A stretch of DNA of 64,000 bases, taken from positions 124,001 through 188,000 of the forward strand of contig NZ_JBGQOJ010000003.1 of assembly GCF_052119585.1 (NCBI RefSeq), given 5' to 3'. The notes under the pieces were generated by a model, which saw nothing but the letters and a program-made list of their open reading frames with translations, searched no databases and was not told the DNA's origin. Below, piece after piece: positions 8,131 through 16,732 of this stretch. Position numbers and translations under genes: made by a program. The DNA comes from JBGQOJ01 sp052119585. Lineage in GTDB: Bacteria; Pseudomonadota; Alphaproteobacteria; Rhodobacterales; Rhodobacteraceae. Position 1 is the first letter of the stretch. Each line of letters begins with the position of its first letter.

Positions 8131-9330
8131 ATGGACCGGATTTGCATCATCGGTGCGGGCGTGTGCGGCACCCGCGCCGCCTTTGCCCTGCGCGAGGCCG
8201 GATTCGCCGGTGACGTAATGCTTGTGAGCGCAGAGGCAGGTTTGCCCTACGACCGCCCGCCGTTGTCAAAGCCGAACGCGCAGGGCGGATTTCTGACAGA
8301 GATCGCGACGGCGGACAGTCTTGAAAAGGCTCGCATAACCTTGCTGTCCGGCGTCACTGTCACCGCGATTGATCGCCCGAACGCGTTCATCGCCCTGTCG
8401 GATGGCAGCAGTCACACCTATGACAGGCTGTTGCTGGCAACCGGCGCAACACCGCGTTCCTTATCTTGCGACCCGCAGGGCCATGCCCTGATGATGCGCA
8501 CGAAAGACGACGCAGACCGGATCTATACCCGCGCACAGTCAGCATCCCGTGCCGTCATCATCGGTGCCGGCCTGATCGGGCTGGAACTTGCCGCGGAACT
8601 GCGCCGCCGCGACATCGCCGTGACCGTCGTTGAAATGGCGCCGCGCGCCCTTGGTCGGGCCGTGCCGGACGCGACGGCGGACAGGATCGTGGCCCGCCAC
8701 CGCAACGCCGGTGTTGAATTCCGATTCGATGCCGGGATTGAAAGCATAGCGGCCGGTTCCGTGACCCTGAGCGGCAACGAGATCCTGCCTGCCGATCTGA
8801 TTGTCGCCGCCGTTGGCGTGATCCCAGACACAGCCCTTGCCGAGTCGGCGGGTCTGGCCTGCGCAAACGGCATCACCGTATCCGCGACTTTGGCCACAAG
8901 TGATCCGCGCATTTTTGCCGCCGGAGATTGCGCGAATTTCGATCATCCCGACCTTGGGCAGATCCGGCTTGAATCGTGGCGGAATGCACAGGACCAAGGC
9001 GGTTGGGCCGCGAAAGCCATGCTGGGCGCGGATGCCCCCTTTCGCCAGACCCCGTGGTTCTGGTCCGATCAATACGAACTTGGCCTTCAGATCACAGGGC
9101 ACCCCGACCCGCAGAACACCGCAACGATCCGCGATCTTGGGCAGGGTGCGACCATCACGTTTTTCAGCGCGCCGGATGGCACCCTGACCGCAGCCGTCGG
9201 TTTAGGCCCCGGTAATGCTGTGGCCAAGGATATCCGGCTTGCCGAGATGATGATCGCCCGAAGCTCCACACCGTCACCCGACGACCTTGCAGACCCATCC
9301 GTGACCCTCAAGACCTTGTTGCGGTCTTAG
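8131..9330 (+). CDS. FAD-dependent ferredoxin reductase (MocF-like)
   Basis: 399-residue pyridine-nucleotide-disulfide-type flavoprotein that passes electrons from NAD(P)H to the neighbouring Rieske ferredoxin. It has the N-terminal FAD motif IGAGVCG, a second dinucleotide motif GAGLIGLELAAEL near residue 150 for NAD(P)H, and the FAD-contacting IFAAGDCA near residue 270. The C-terminal reductase domain of oxygenase-coupled ferredoxin reductases follows. The start is the ATG at 8131, 4 nt after the ferredoxin stop, rather than the in-frame TTG at 8119 that overlaps it. Length and order match MocF and similar Rieske-system reductases. Confidence 0.85.
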   Translation: MDRICIIGAGVCGTRAAFALREAGFAGDVMLVSAEAGLPYDRPPLSKPNAQGGFLTEIATADSLEKARITLLSGVTVTAIDRPNAFIALSDGSSHTYDRLLLATGATPRSLSCDPQGHALMMRTKDDADRIYTRAQSASRAVIIGAGLIGLELAAELRRRDIAVTVVEMAPRALGRAVPDATADRIVARHRNAGVEFRFDAGIESIAAGSVTLSGNEILPADLIVAAVGVIPDTALAESAGLACANGITVSATLATSDPRIFAAGDCANFDHPDLGQIRLESWRNAQDQGGWAAKAMLGADAPFRQTPWFWSDQYELGLQITGHPDPQNTATIRDLGQGATITFFSAPDGTLTAAVGLGPGNAVAKDIRLAEMMIARSSTPSPDDLADPSVTLKTLLRS

Positions 9331-9355
9331 CGCGGCACGATAAAGGAAAGAAAAA

Positions 9356-10153
9356 TTGGCCCTATCCAGAATGACCGTCGCAGATGTGCGTGCCCTGAAA
9401 GGTAAACGGCAAATGACCATGCTTTATGTCGAAACGCTTGACGAAGCCCGCGCAGCGGCAGCCGCAGGTATCGACATGTTGTCGATCATCGCGCCGCTCT
9501 GGACGCCGGAAATGCGTCAGGCAGCGGGCAATTGCTTTGTGCAGGTAGGCCTGCTGTATGGCGAACTGGTCACAACCGAAGATTACCTGCGGGCGGCCCA
9601 TGCCGCTGTCAGGATCGGGGGCGACTGCGTGTATTGCGCCGCAGGGCTGACCACAGTTGCGGCCCTCGCCCATGAAGGGATTCCCGTTGTCGGGCACGTC
9701 GGCCTTATCCCGTCCAAATGCACATGGACCGGAGGGTTCAAGGCTGTCGGCAAAACGGCAGGTTCGGCCCTGTCGGTCTGGAACGACGTAAAGGCGCTTG
9801 AAGATGCGGGGGCCTTCGGCGCCGAATTCGAGGTGGTCCCGTCGCGCGTCGCCTCTGAAATTGCGAGACGCAGTTCGCTGGTCTTGTTGTCCATGGGGGC
9901 CGGTGCCGGCGCAGACGCCCAGTATCTGTTTGCCGAAGACGTATTGGGCTGCACCCGCGGCCATCGCCCGCGCCATGCAAAAACCTATGCCGATTTCGCA
10001 ACCGAATACGAAAGGCTTCAGGCAATGCGAATTGCCGCGTTTTCGACGTTCCGCGCAGAGGTAGACACCGCGCTTTATCCCGGTGCGGAACATCAGGTTC
10101 AGATAAGCGATGCCGAATTCGACGCGTTCATGGCGCAATTCGAATCCGCCTGA
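9356..10153 (+). CDS. PanB-fold protein with lost metal ligands (divergent ketopantoate hydroxymethyltransferase homologue)
   Basis: 265-residue member of the PanB (3-methyl-2-oxobutanoate hydroxymethyltransferase) family by overall pattern: RMTVADVRALKG at the N-terminus, GHVGLIPSK, GGFKAVGKT, EVVPSRVASEI and the GAGAGAD loop. By eye, the PanB Mg ligands and catalytic Lys/Glu are replaced: the GDS motif reads SII (43-45), the DLPFGSY position starts with Val64, and VKLEGG reads VYCAAG (92-97). Only the late Glu (159) and the His114 motif remain. It is therefore unlikely to make ketopantoate. The TTG start at 9356 is chosen because AAAGGAAAG lies 5 nt upstream. Last gene of the hydroxylase operon; function unknown. 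Confidence 0.75.
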   Translation: MALSRMTVADVRALKGKRQMTMLYVETLDEARAAAAAGIDMLSIIAPLWTPEMRQAAGNCFVQVGLLYGELVTTEDYLRAAHAAVRIGGDCVYCAAGLTTVAALAHEGIPVVGHVGLIPSKCTWTGGFKAVGKTAGSALSVWNDVKALEDAGAFGAEFEVVPSRVASEIARRSSLVLLSMGAGAGADAQYLFAEDVLGCTRGHRPRHAKTYADFATEYERLQAMRIAAFSTFRAEVDTALYPGAEHQVQISDAEFDAFMAQFESA

Positions 10154-10473
10154 TAAAGCACGGGGGGCCTGAAGGTTTCAGAATATCTTCAGGCTCTGCA
10201 AAAGGCGCGCGGGTGACTTCGCAACAACCATGCCGCCAAACAGAAGAAGGGGCCCCCGAAGGGACCCCAGTTTCGCAAATCAGGCTCATTCTCTGTACCG
10301 CCCGGTTTTCTGCCTGCGGCCTGATCGGCGTCAAGGGCGAGCGCACCCGCCCCGGAACTCGTATTCACTTATCCCCGAAGGCTCTCCGAAATATCGAATT
10401 CAGGACCACCCCGCGCGCCTTGTTTTCATAGCCCCGGACAATCTTTGCCCCGACCTACACCAACCCCAATTCG
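10154..10473. other. 320-nt convergent intergenic region
   Basis: This stretch lies between the ends of the PanB-like gene and nrdJ. It holds an 8-bp inverted repeat (GCCTGAAG at 10167-10174 and CTTCAGGC at 10187-10194) without a T-run, and a GC-rich imperfect hairpin near 10249-10268. I see no convincing gene, promoter or classical terminator in the rest. Confidence 0.5.
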
Positions 10474-13400
10474 TCAGCTACATCCGCTAGTGCCGCCGCA
10501 GGTGTTGCACTTCATGCAGGTGCCGTTGCGCACCAGCGTGTAGTTGCCGCACTCGCCGCAGGCCTCACCCTCATAGCCCTGCATCTTGGCCTTGACCCGC
10601 GCATCCATCGAAACGGTGCCCGAACTGATCGACGTCGTAGACACGGACGATACAGAGGCCCCTATCTCTGGCACCAGTGTTTGCAGGCTTGCCATCGGGT
10701 CCATAGCGGTATCGAAGGCCACCGCGTTCATGCTCATTCCACCCTGGAACACCATCAGTTCCTGTGGAACCCGCTTGCGCAGGTAGCCGGTAGAGCTGAT
10801 CTGGCGCAGCACATCCAGCGACTTGGACGCGGCACTTTCGCTGACTTCGCCAAAGTTGCGCTTGCCCTCTTCCTCGCCACGGCCCAGATCGTCGAACGTG
10901 GCGCCTTGCGGCTGGACATGGGCCAGATCGGTGCGATCCAGATAGGACACGGCCAGTTCGCGGAAGATATAGTCAAGGATCGAGGTCGCGTTCTTGATCG
11001 TCTCGTTGCCCTGAACCATGCCAGCCGGTTCGAACTTGGTAAAGGTAAAGGCGTCGACGAATTCTTCCAGAGGCACGCCGTATTGCAGACCGACCGACAC
11101 CGCGATGGCGAAATTGTTCATCATCGCGCGAAAGCCGGCGCCCTCTTTGTGCATGTCGATGAATATCTCGCCAAGCTGGCCGTCCTTATACTCGCCGGTG
11201 CGCAGGTAAACCTTGTGACCGCCGACGATGGCCTTCTGGGTATAGCCCTTGCGCCGCTCGGGCAGCTTTTCGCGGTGCGATTTGATGATTTCCTTGATGA
11301 TGATTTTTTCGACTATCTTCTCGGCCATCACCGCCGCTTTTTCGTGGTTGGACCCGTTCAGCATGATCTCTTCGGCGTCTTCGTCGTCCTCGACAAGGGA
11401 CGCGGCCAAAGGTTGCGACAGTTTCGATCCGTCACGATACAGCGCATTCGCCTTGATCCCCAGCGACCAGCTCAATTCATAAGCCTTCTGGCAATCCTCG
11501 ATCGAGGCGGTGTTCTGCATGTTGATCGTCTTGGAAATAGCGCCGGAAATAAACGACTGCGCGGCGGCCATCATATAGATGTGGCTGTTCACGCTGAGAA
11601 AGCGCTTGCCCGTTTTGCCGCAGGCGTTGGCGCAATCGAAGATGCTGTAATGCTCGGTTTTCAGGAACGGCGCGCCTTCCAGCGTCATCGTGCCGCAAAC
11701 ATGATCATTCGCCGCCTCGACTTGCGCGCGGGTGAAACCAAGGTGCTTCAGCAGATCAAAGGTCGGGTCGTTCAGCTTGGTCGCGGGAATGCCCAGCGTG
11801 CCGGTGCAAAAGTCCTCGCCCAGCGTCCACTGGTTGAACACAAAGCGGATATCAAAGGCGGATGGCAGCGCCGCCTCGATCTTTTCCAGTTCTCTCGGGC
11901 CGAAACCATGACCGATCAGCGCGGTGTGGTTGATGCCGGGCGCGTTGCCAATGGTGCCATGCCCCACGGCATAGGCGACGATTTCCTCGATCTGGGCCGA
12001 ACCGTAGCCCTGCTTTTCCAGGGCGGCCGGAACCGACTGGTTGATGATCTTGAAATAGCCGCCACCGGCCAGCTTCTTGAACTTCACCAGCGCAAAGTCG
12101 GGCTCGATGCCGGTGGTGTCGCAATCCATGACCAGACCGATGGTGCCCGTCGGGGCGATGACCGACACCTGCGCGTTGCGGTAGCCGTGTATCTCGCCAA
12201 GGCGCAGCGCCTCGTCCCAGCTGGTTTTTGCCAGCGCGATCAGACGTTTGTCGGGGCAGTTCGCGTGGTCAAGCGCGACCGGCTTTATTTCCAGCGCCTC
12301 ATAGCCCTCGGTTTTGCCATAGGCGGCGGTGCGGTGGTTGCGGATGACGCGCAGCATGTGCTCTTTGTTGCGGGCATAGCCCGAGAACGCGCCCAACTCG
12401 CCCGCCACTTCGGCAGAGGTCGCGTAGGAAACGCCGGTCATGATCGCGGTCAAGGCACCGCAAAGCGCCCTGCCCTCGTCGCTGTCATAGCTGTAGCCCA
12501 TGTTCATCAACAGGCCGCCGATGTTGGCATAGCCCAGACCCAGCGTGCGGAAATCGAACGACCGCTGCGCGATTTCCTTTGACGGGAACTGCGCCATCAT
12601 CACCGACACTTCCAGTGTCAGGGTCCAAAGGCGGGTCGCATGCATGTAGTCCTCTGCCTGAAACACGCCGTCCTTCAGAAAGGTCAGCAGGTTCATCGAC
12701 GCAAGGTTACAGGCGGTATCGTCCAGGAACATGTATTCCGAACACGGGTTCGATCCGCGGATCGCGCCGTCTTCGGGGCAGGTGTGCCAGGCGTTCACGG
12801 TGTCGTGGTACTGGATGCCCGGATCGGCACAAGCCCAGGCGGCGTGGCCGACCTGTTCCCACAGATCGCGGGCGGAAATGGTTTTGGCGACCTTGCCATC
12901 GGTGCGGCGGATCAGTTCCCATGGGGCGTCGTCCTTGACCGCCTTCAGGAAGGCATCTGTCACGCGGATCGAGTTGTTAGAGTTCTGGCCGGACACGGAC
13001 GAATACGCCTCGGAATCCCAATCGGTGTCATAGGTCGGGAATTCGATGCTGGTGTAGCCCTGCTTGGCATAGTCCAGAACGCGCTTGACGTAGGTTTCAG
13101 GGATCGCAACCTTCTTGGCGCCCTTGATCGCGGCCTTCAGGGTTTCGTTCACCGATGGGTCAACCGCGTCTTCGGCCTTGCCGTCCCATGCTTTGATCGC
13201 GGCGAAGATTTCGTTCAGGTGCCGCTCGTGCATCTTGGAACCGGCGACGATAGAGGCCACCTTTTGCTCTTCGATGACCTTCCAGTTGATGAAGGCTTCG
13301 ATGTCGGGGTGGTCGGCGTCGATGATCACCATCTTGGCCGCGCGACGGGTTGTGCCGCCCGACTTGATCGCGCCCGCCGCACGGTCCCCGATTTTCAGAA

Positions 13401-14169
13401 AACCCATCAGGCCGGATGATTTGCCGCCGCCCGACAGTTTCTCGCCGTCCGCGCGCAGCGACGAGAAATTGGTGCCGGTGCCAGAGCCGTATTTAAACAG
13501 CCGTGCCTCGCGGACCCAAAGATCCATGATGCCGCCGTCGCCGACCAGATCGTCCTTGACCGACTGGATAAAGCAGGCGTGCGGCTGCGGATGCTCGTAG
13601 CTGGACGCGGATTTGGTCAGTTTCTCGGTTTTGAAATCAACGTAGTAGTGACCCTGCGCCGGACCGTCGATGCCGTAGGCCCAGTGCAGGCCGGTGTTGA
13701 ACCACTGCGGGCTGTTCGGTGCGGCGCGTTGCGTCGCCAGCATATAGCGCATCTCGTCGAAATAGGTGCGGGCATCTTCCTCGGTGGTGAAATAGCCACC
13801 CTTCCAGCCCCAATAGGCCCAGGCACCGGCCAAACGGTCGAACACCTGACGGGCCGAGGTCTCGCCGCCGAAGCGATCCTCTTCGGGCAAGTCGGCCAGG
13901 GCCTCTTCGTCCGCGACATACCGCCAAAGGAATTCCGGCATACCCTTTTCCCTGATCTTTTTCAGAACAGCCGGAACACCTGCCTTGCGGAAATATTTCT
14001 GGGCTATGACGTCGGATGCGACCTGGGACCAGCCCTCTGGGATCTCGACCTGATCAAGGCGGAAAACGATGGTTCCGTCAGGATTGCGAATCTCGGAAGC
14101 CGTGGTCGCGAATGGAACATCTGCATAAGCGCCCGCACCCGATTTCGTGAAATTACGTTCGATTTTCAT
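10474..14169 (-). CDS. nrdJ: vitamin B12-dependent (class II) ribonucleoside-diphosphate reductase
   Basis: 1231-residue adenosylcobalamin-dependent ribonucleotide reductase, which supplies deoxyribonucleotides with or without oxygen. Visible features are the active-site finger-loop region NPCSEYMFLDDTACNLASMN, the GTGTNFSSLR and GGGKSSGLMGFL stretches of the substrate/cofactor barrel, and a C-terminal cysteine-rich tail (CGECGNYTLVRNGTCMKCNTCGG) that forms a redox/zinc tail. Length is usual for the alphaproteobacterial NrdJ. No nrdAB or nrdDG is seen in this window. It is transcribed alone, with a 500-nt upstream region that holds one NrdR-like palindrome. Confidence 0.95.
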   Translation of the reverse strand: MKIERNFTKSGAGAYADVPFATTASEIRNPDGTIVFRLDQVEIPEGWSQVASDVIAQKYFRKAGVPAVLKKIREKGMPEFLWRYVADEEALADLPEEDRFGGETSARQVFDRLAGAWAYWGWKGGYFTTEEDARTYFDEMRYMLATQRAAPNSPQWFNTGLHWAYGIDGPAQGHYYVDFKTEKLTKSASSYEHPQPHACFIQSVKDDLVGDGGIMDLWVREARLFKYGSGTGTNFSSLRADGEKLSGGGKSSGLMGFLKIGDRAAGAIKSGGTTRRAAKMVIIDADHPDIEAFINWKVIEEQKVASIVAGSKMHERHLNEIFAAIKAWDGKAEDAVDPSVNETLKAAIKGAKKVAIPETYVKRVLDYAKQGYTSIEFPTYDTDWDSEAYSSVSGQNSNNSIRVTDAFLKAVKDDAPWELIRRTDGKVAKTISARDLWEQVGHAAWACADPGIQYHDTVNAWHTCPEDGAIRGSNPCSEYMFLDDTACNLASMNLLTFLKDGVFQAEDYMHATRLWTLTLEVSVMMAQFPSKEIAQRSFDFRTLGLGYANIGGLLMNMGYSYDSDEGRALCGALTAIMTGVSYATSAEVAGELGAFSGYARNKEHMLRVIRNHRTAAYGKTEGYEALEIKPVALDHANCPDKRLIALAKTSWDEALRLGEIHGYRNAQVSVIAPTGTIGLVMDCDTTGIEPDFALVKFKKLAGGGYFKIINQSVPAALEKQGYGSAQIEEIVAYAVGHGTIGNAPGINHTALIGHGFGPRELEKIEAALPSAFDIRFVFNQWTLGEDFCTGTLGIPATKLNDPTFDLLKHLGFTRAQVEAANDHVCGTMTLEGAPFLKTEHYSIFDCANACGKTGKRFLSVNSHIYMMAAAQSFISGAISKTINMQNTASIEDCQKAYELSWSLGIKANALYRDGSKLSQPLAASLVEDDEDAEEIMLNGSNHEKAAVMAEKIVEKIIIKEIIKSHREKLPERRKGYTQKAIVGGHKVYLRTGEYKDGQLGEIFIDMHKEGAGFRAMMNNFAIAVSVGLQYGVPLEEFVDAFTFTKFEPAGMVQGNETIKNATSILDYIFRELAVSYLDRTDLAHVQPQGATFDDLGRGEEEGKRNFGEVSESAASKSLDVLRQISSTGYLRKRVPQELMVFQGGMSMNAVAFDTAMDPMASLQTLVPEIGASVSSVSTTSISSGTVSMDARVKAKMQGYEGEACGECGNYTLVRNGTCMKCNTCGGTSGCS

Positions 14170-14691
14170 AGCATCTGCCCCATCGCAAATTTTTTTCTAC
14201 AGTTCGCGGTTCACATCTCGACGGACGATTGCACCGCACTCTGCCGTATCTTCAAATTCATGGCCCTTGTGGCGGCAATTCCTTCGCCGGGCGCGTCCCG
14301 TCCTATGACCGGCCGCTTATATCAGGGTCTATGTTTTAAAGTTTGGCAACCACAACATTTAGTGGCGTCATATCCAGCAAACACAAACTGGCGTAGTTTG
14401 CCCTATCTGGTCAACGGAAATATTGAACGGAAATGTGATTATTGGTGATTGACCAAGGCCGATTATTCTGACCCGCCCCGAACTGGATGATTCACCCCTG
14501 TGGATGGTTTCAAACCCGCAGGCCAGAGGCGGCAAACGCCACATGGCATTTTCCATTTGGTCAGGTCTGGTTACGGGATTTTGTTGACGTGATCGCGCAC
14601 CAGCACGGCGCCCACACGGGGGTGGATCGATACACAACTACCAAGGTGGATCTGTTTTATTCTGTGCTGCATAAAAGCAACATCAGAAGGG
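14170..14691. other. 522-nt region between nrdJ and tRNA-Pro
   Basis: This is the nrdJ upstream region. It includes an AT-rich stretch near 14330-14345, the NrdR-like palindrome at 14350-14365 and an inverted repeat CAAACT-N5-AGTTTG near 14384-14400. I looked for a cobalamin riboswitch, expected for some B12-dependent genes, and did not find a convincing B12 box. Small open frames here have no family signal. Confidence 0.4.
14350..14365. promoter_or_regulatory. NrdR-box-like palindrome upstream of nrdJ
   Basis: CCACAACATTTAGTGG has inverted ends and an A/T-rich core like the 16-bp boxes bound by NrdR. It lies about 180 nt before the nrdJ start. A clear second box at the usual 31-bp spacing was not found, which weakens the call. 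Confidence 0.32.
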
Positions 14692-14768
14692 TGGTCGGGG
14701 CGATAGGATTCGAACCTACGACCTACGGTTCCCAAAACCGCCGCGCTACCAGACTGCGCTACGCCCCG
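14692..14768 (-). tRNA. tRNA-Pro (anticodon TGG)
   Basis: The minus strand folds as a full cloverleaf: a 7-bp acceptor CGGGGCG/CGCCCCG, a D-arm with GTAGCGCAG, an anticodon loop TTTTGGGA giving TGG, and a T-arm containing GGTTCGAATCC. Discriminator A and the CCA end are encoded at 14695-14692. It reads proline codons CCA and CCG. Confidence 0.96.
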
Positions 14769-14819
14769 CTCACAGCGTCCTAATACGCACAGATTATCCG
14801 GATGAAAAGCCCTAACCGA

Positions 14820-15293
14820 CTATTCTTTTTCACAAGACCAAATTGCTTTGTCCTGCGCAAAGGCCGGATGCCGGATTACAGCGCCTTCGGTGATGCCAAG
14901 CGCCCCGGAAAGGCCGCCGTTTATCTCTAGAACTGCAAAAATCCCGTCGCCGCCGTCGATCGGTGTCAGATCGTGCGGCACGGCATTGGAATGGACGCGG
15001 CGCACCCGGCCGTCCGGCCCGGCAAAAATCATATCAAGGGGAATCAATGTGTTCTTCATCCAGAACGCCACGGCCTGTGGCCGGTCATAGACGAACAACA
15101 TGCCAGAGCTTTTCGGCATCGTCGCGCGGTTCATCAAGCCCAAGGCCCGTTCGCCCGCGTCATCGGCGATTTCGACGTTGAAGCGGACCAGCCCCCCCGC
15201 GCCCCGGATATCCACCCGCGACAGCGCACAATCCGACGCCCCGACAGAGGTTGCACAGAACAAGGTACACAGAACCACAAAACCGAACTTCAT
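14820..15293 (-). CDS. secreted DUF192 family protein
   Basis: 157-residue protein with a Sec signal peptide (MKFGFVVLCTLFCATSVGAS) and a DUF192 domain. Conserved stretches include RALGLMNR, SGMLFVYDRPQAVAFWMKNT, PLDMIF and VLEINGG. The family has no assigned biochemical role. Its start codon overlaps the stop of the cold-shock-domain gene by 4 nt (ATGA), so the two are translationally coupled. Confidence 0.85.
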   Translation of the reverse strand: MKFGFVVLCTLFCATSVGASDCALSRVDIRGAGGLVRFNVEIADDAGERALGLMNRATMPKSSGMLFVYDRPQAVAFWMKNTLIPLDMIFAGPDGRVRRVHSNAVPHDLTPIDGGDGIFAVLEINGGLSGALGITEGAVIRHPAFAQDKAIWSCEKE

Positions 15294-15853
15294 TCGTTTA
15301 TGACAGCCTCGTTCGCAACCGGCGCATCGACATGACGGATCGCCGCGTCCCAGCTTAGCACATAAACGGCCATGCGGCCCCGCTGTCCGTCAATCACACG
15401 CAGGCAGACCGCCTCGCCCGGTTGCAAATCCGCAAAGCCGGAACTGCGCAAAACCTCTGCGTGGATGAACACATCTTCGGCTTTTCCGTAAACATTCGCA
15501 AAGCCGAATCCCTTCGCCTTGTCGAACCACTTGACCCGTGCGGGCACAATTGGAATCAGGTCAAGCTCGGCTGGGGACAGATACGCCATGTCCTCCATCT
15601 GGTTGGACAAGGTCACCGGCGGATCAATCCGAAGGACTTCAACAGCTTGCATGCCGCGATCCGTCTTTTGCACTGAAATCTCTATTCCGGTCGCATCCGC
15701 GATCGAACTTTGGCCAAAATTCCTTAGAACATTGGCGTGCAGCAAGATATCCGGCCCGCCCTCGCTGGACACGACAAAGCCGAATCCCTTTGAGGGGTCG
15801 AACCATTTTACCTGTCCGTATACGGTCTTTATGTCTAAATTCTCGGTTGTCAT
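15290..15853 (-). CDS. double cold-shock-domain protein
   Basis: 187-residue cytoplasmic protein with two cold-shock domains, one at about residues 10-75 and one at about 105-170. Each has the RNP1-type motif KGFGFV (DPSKGFGFVV) or KGFGFA (DKAKGFGFAN), with ILLHANVL and VFIHAEVL as the RNP2-type motifs. Such proteins bind single-stranded RNA or DNA and act as RNA chaperones. Single-domain Csp proteins are about 70 aa, so this is a two-domain form. It is the first gene of a pair with the DUF192 gene. Confidence 0.9.
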   Translation of the reverse strand: MTTENLDIKTVYGQVKWFDPSKGFGFVVSSEGGPDILLHANVLRNFGQSSIADATGIEISVQKTDRGMQAVEVLRIDPPVTLSNQMEDMAYLSPAELDLIPIVPARVKWFDKAKGFGFANVYGKAEDVFIHAEVLRSSGFADLQPGEAVCLRVIDGQRGRMAVYVLSWDAAIRHVDAPVANEAVINE

Positions 15854-15992
15854 GTCTACCCGCTGATTGTGCGAAACAAGTTTACTTTTCGATCAATCGT
15901 TACTCAGGCCACCTGCACTGTGTTTACTGACAAAACCGACGATGCAAGTGGAAAACCGCTGCATTAATGCCAGTCCGCCGTGTCATTGCGGC

Positions 15993-16598
15993 TCAAGGGT
16001 TGAGCCTCTCTACATCCCAGTCATCCACAACACTGTCGCGGGACCATTTGAATCTGTCATGCAAACGGAACGCTCCGTCTGCCCAGAACTCTATTTCAAC
16101 GGGCCTTATCCGTATACCTCCCCAAAAGGGTGGTCTTGACGGGTTCGTCCCTTTCGTTGCCGTTATCTTAGCAACTTCGCCAAGCAGCGCCGCACGCGAC
16201 CGCAAAGGTCTGGATTGTTTTGATGCCCATGCCCCGATCCTGCTTTGCAGCGATCGGGACGCATAATAGGCATCCGCAAGCGGCCCGTCTTCCTTTTCGA
16301 CAAGTCCACGCACACGGATTTGTCGACGCAGTGACTTCCAATGAAGAACAAATGCCGCTTTCCCGGAGGTCAACACCTCGCCTGCCTTCACGCTCTCATA
16401 ATTAGTATAGAACACAAAGGCTTCAGGCTCAATCTCCTTCAACAGCACCATCCGCACGTTTGGCAATCCGGCGGCATCGACGCTTGCCAAAGCGATGGCA
16501 TTGGGGTCGTTCGGCTCTGTTGCCTCTGCCTCGGCCAACCAGGCGCGCGCGATCTCGAAAGGGTCGTCGCCCGCGAAAATACCACTCCGGTCGGCCAT
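15993..16598 (-). CDS. pdxH: pyridoxamine/pyridoxine 5'-phosphate oxidase
   Basis: 201-residue FMN enzyme that makes pyridoxal 5'-phosphate from PNP or PMP. Family stretches include NVRMVLLKEI, FVFYTNYESVKA, LHWKSLRRQIRVRG, ASKQSRPL, PPFWGG and the C-terminal RLHDRFKWSRD...WDVERLNP. The frame is open further upstream, but AGGAG 6 nt before the ATG at 16598 and the family N-terminus fix this start. It stands alone and is divergent from fabI. Confidence 0.93.
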   Translation of the reverse strand: MADRSGIFAGDDPFEIARAWLAEAEATEPNDPNAIALASVDAAGLPNVRMVLLKEIEPEAFVFYTNYESVKAGEVLTSGKAAFVLHWKSLRRQIRVRGLVEKEDGPLADAYYASRSLQSRIGAWASKQSRPLRSRAALLGEVAKITATKGTNPSRPPFWGGIRIRPVEIEFWADGAFRLHDRFKWSRDSVVDDWDVERLNP

Positions 16599-16732
16599 TG
16601 ATTTCTCCTGAGTTCCGGTGCCTGGGGCACGCGTTTCGAATAGCGACATCGCTACATCTGTCGCCGCACTTGAAGCAACCCGATCTATCGCCTAAACGTC
16701 ACGTCAACACTATCGTGACTTAGGGGCGGCGA

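Noticed and set aside
10681..12582. A 633-codon open frame on the plus strand
   Set aside because: Antisense shadow of nrdJ; no recognisable domains.
14170..14340. Cobalamin riboswitch upstream of nrdJ
   Set aside because: No B12-box-like sequence or matching secondary structure could be recognised on the minus strand.
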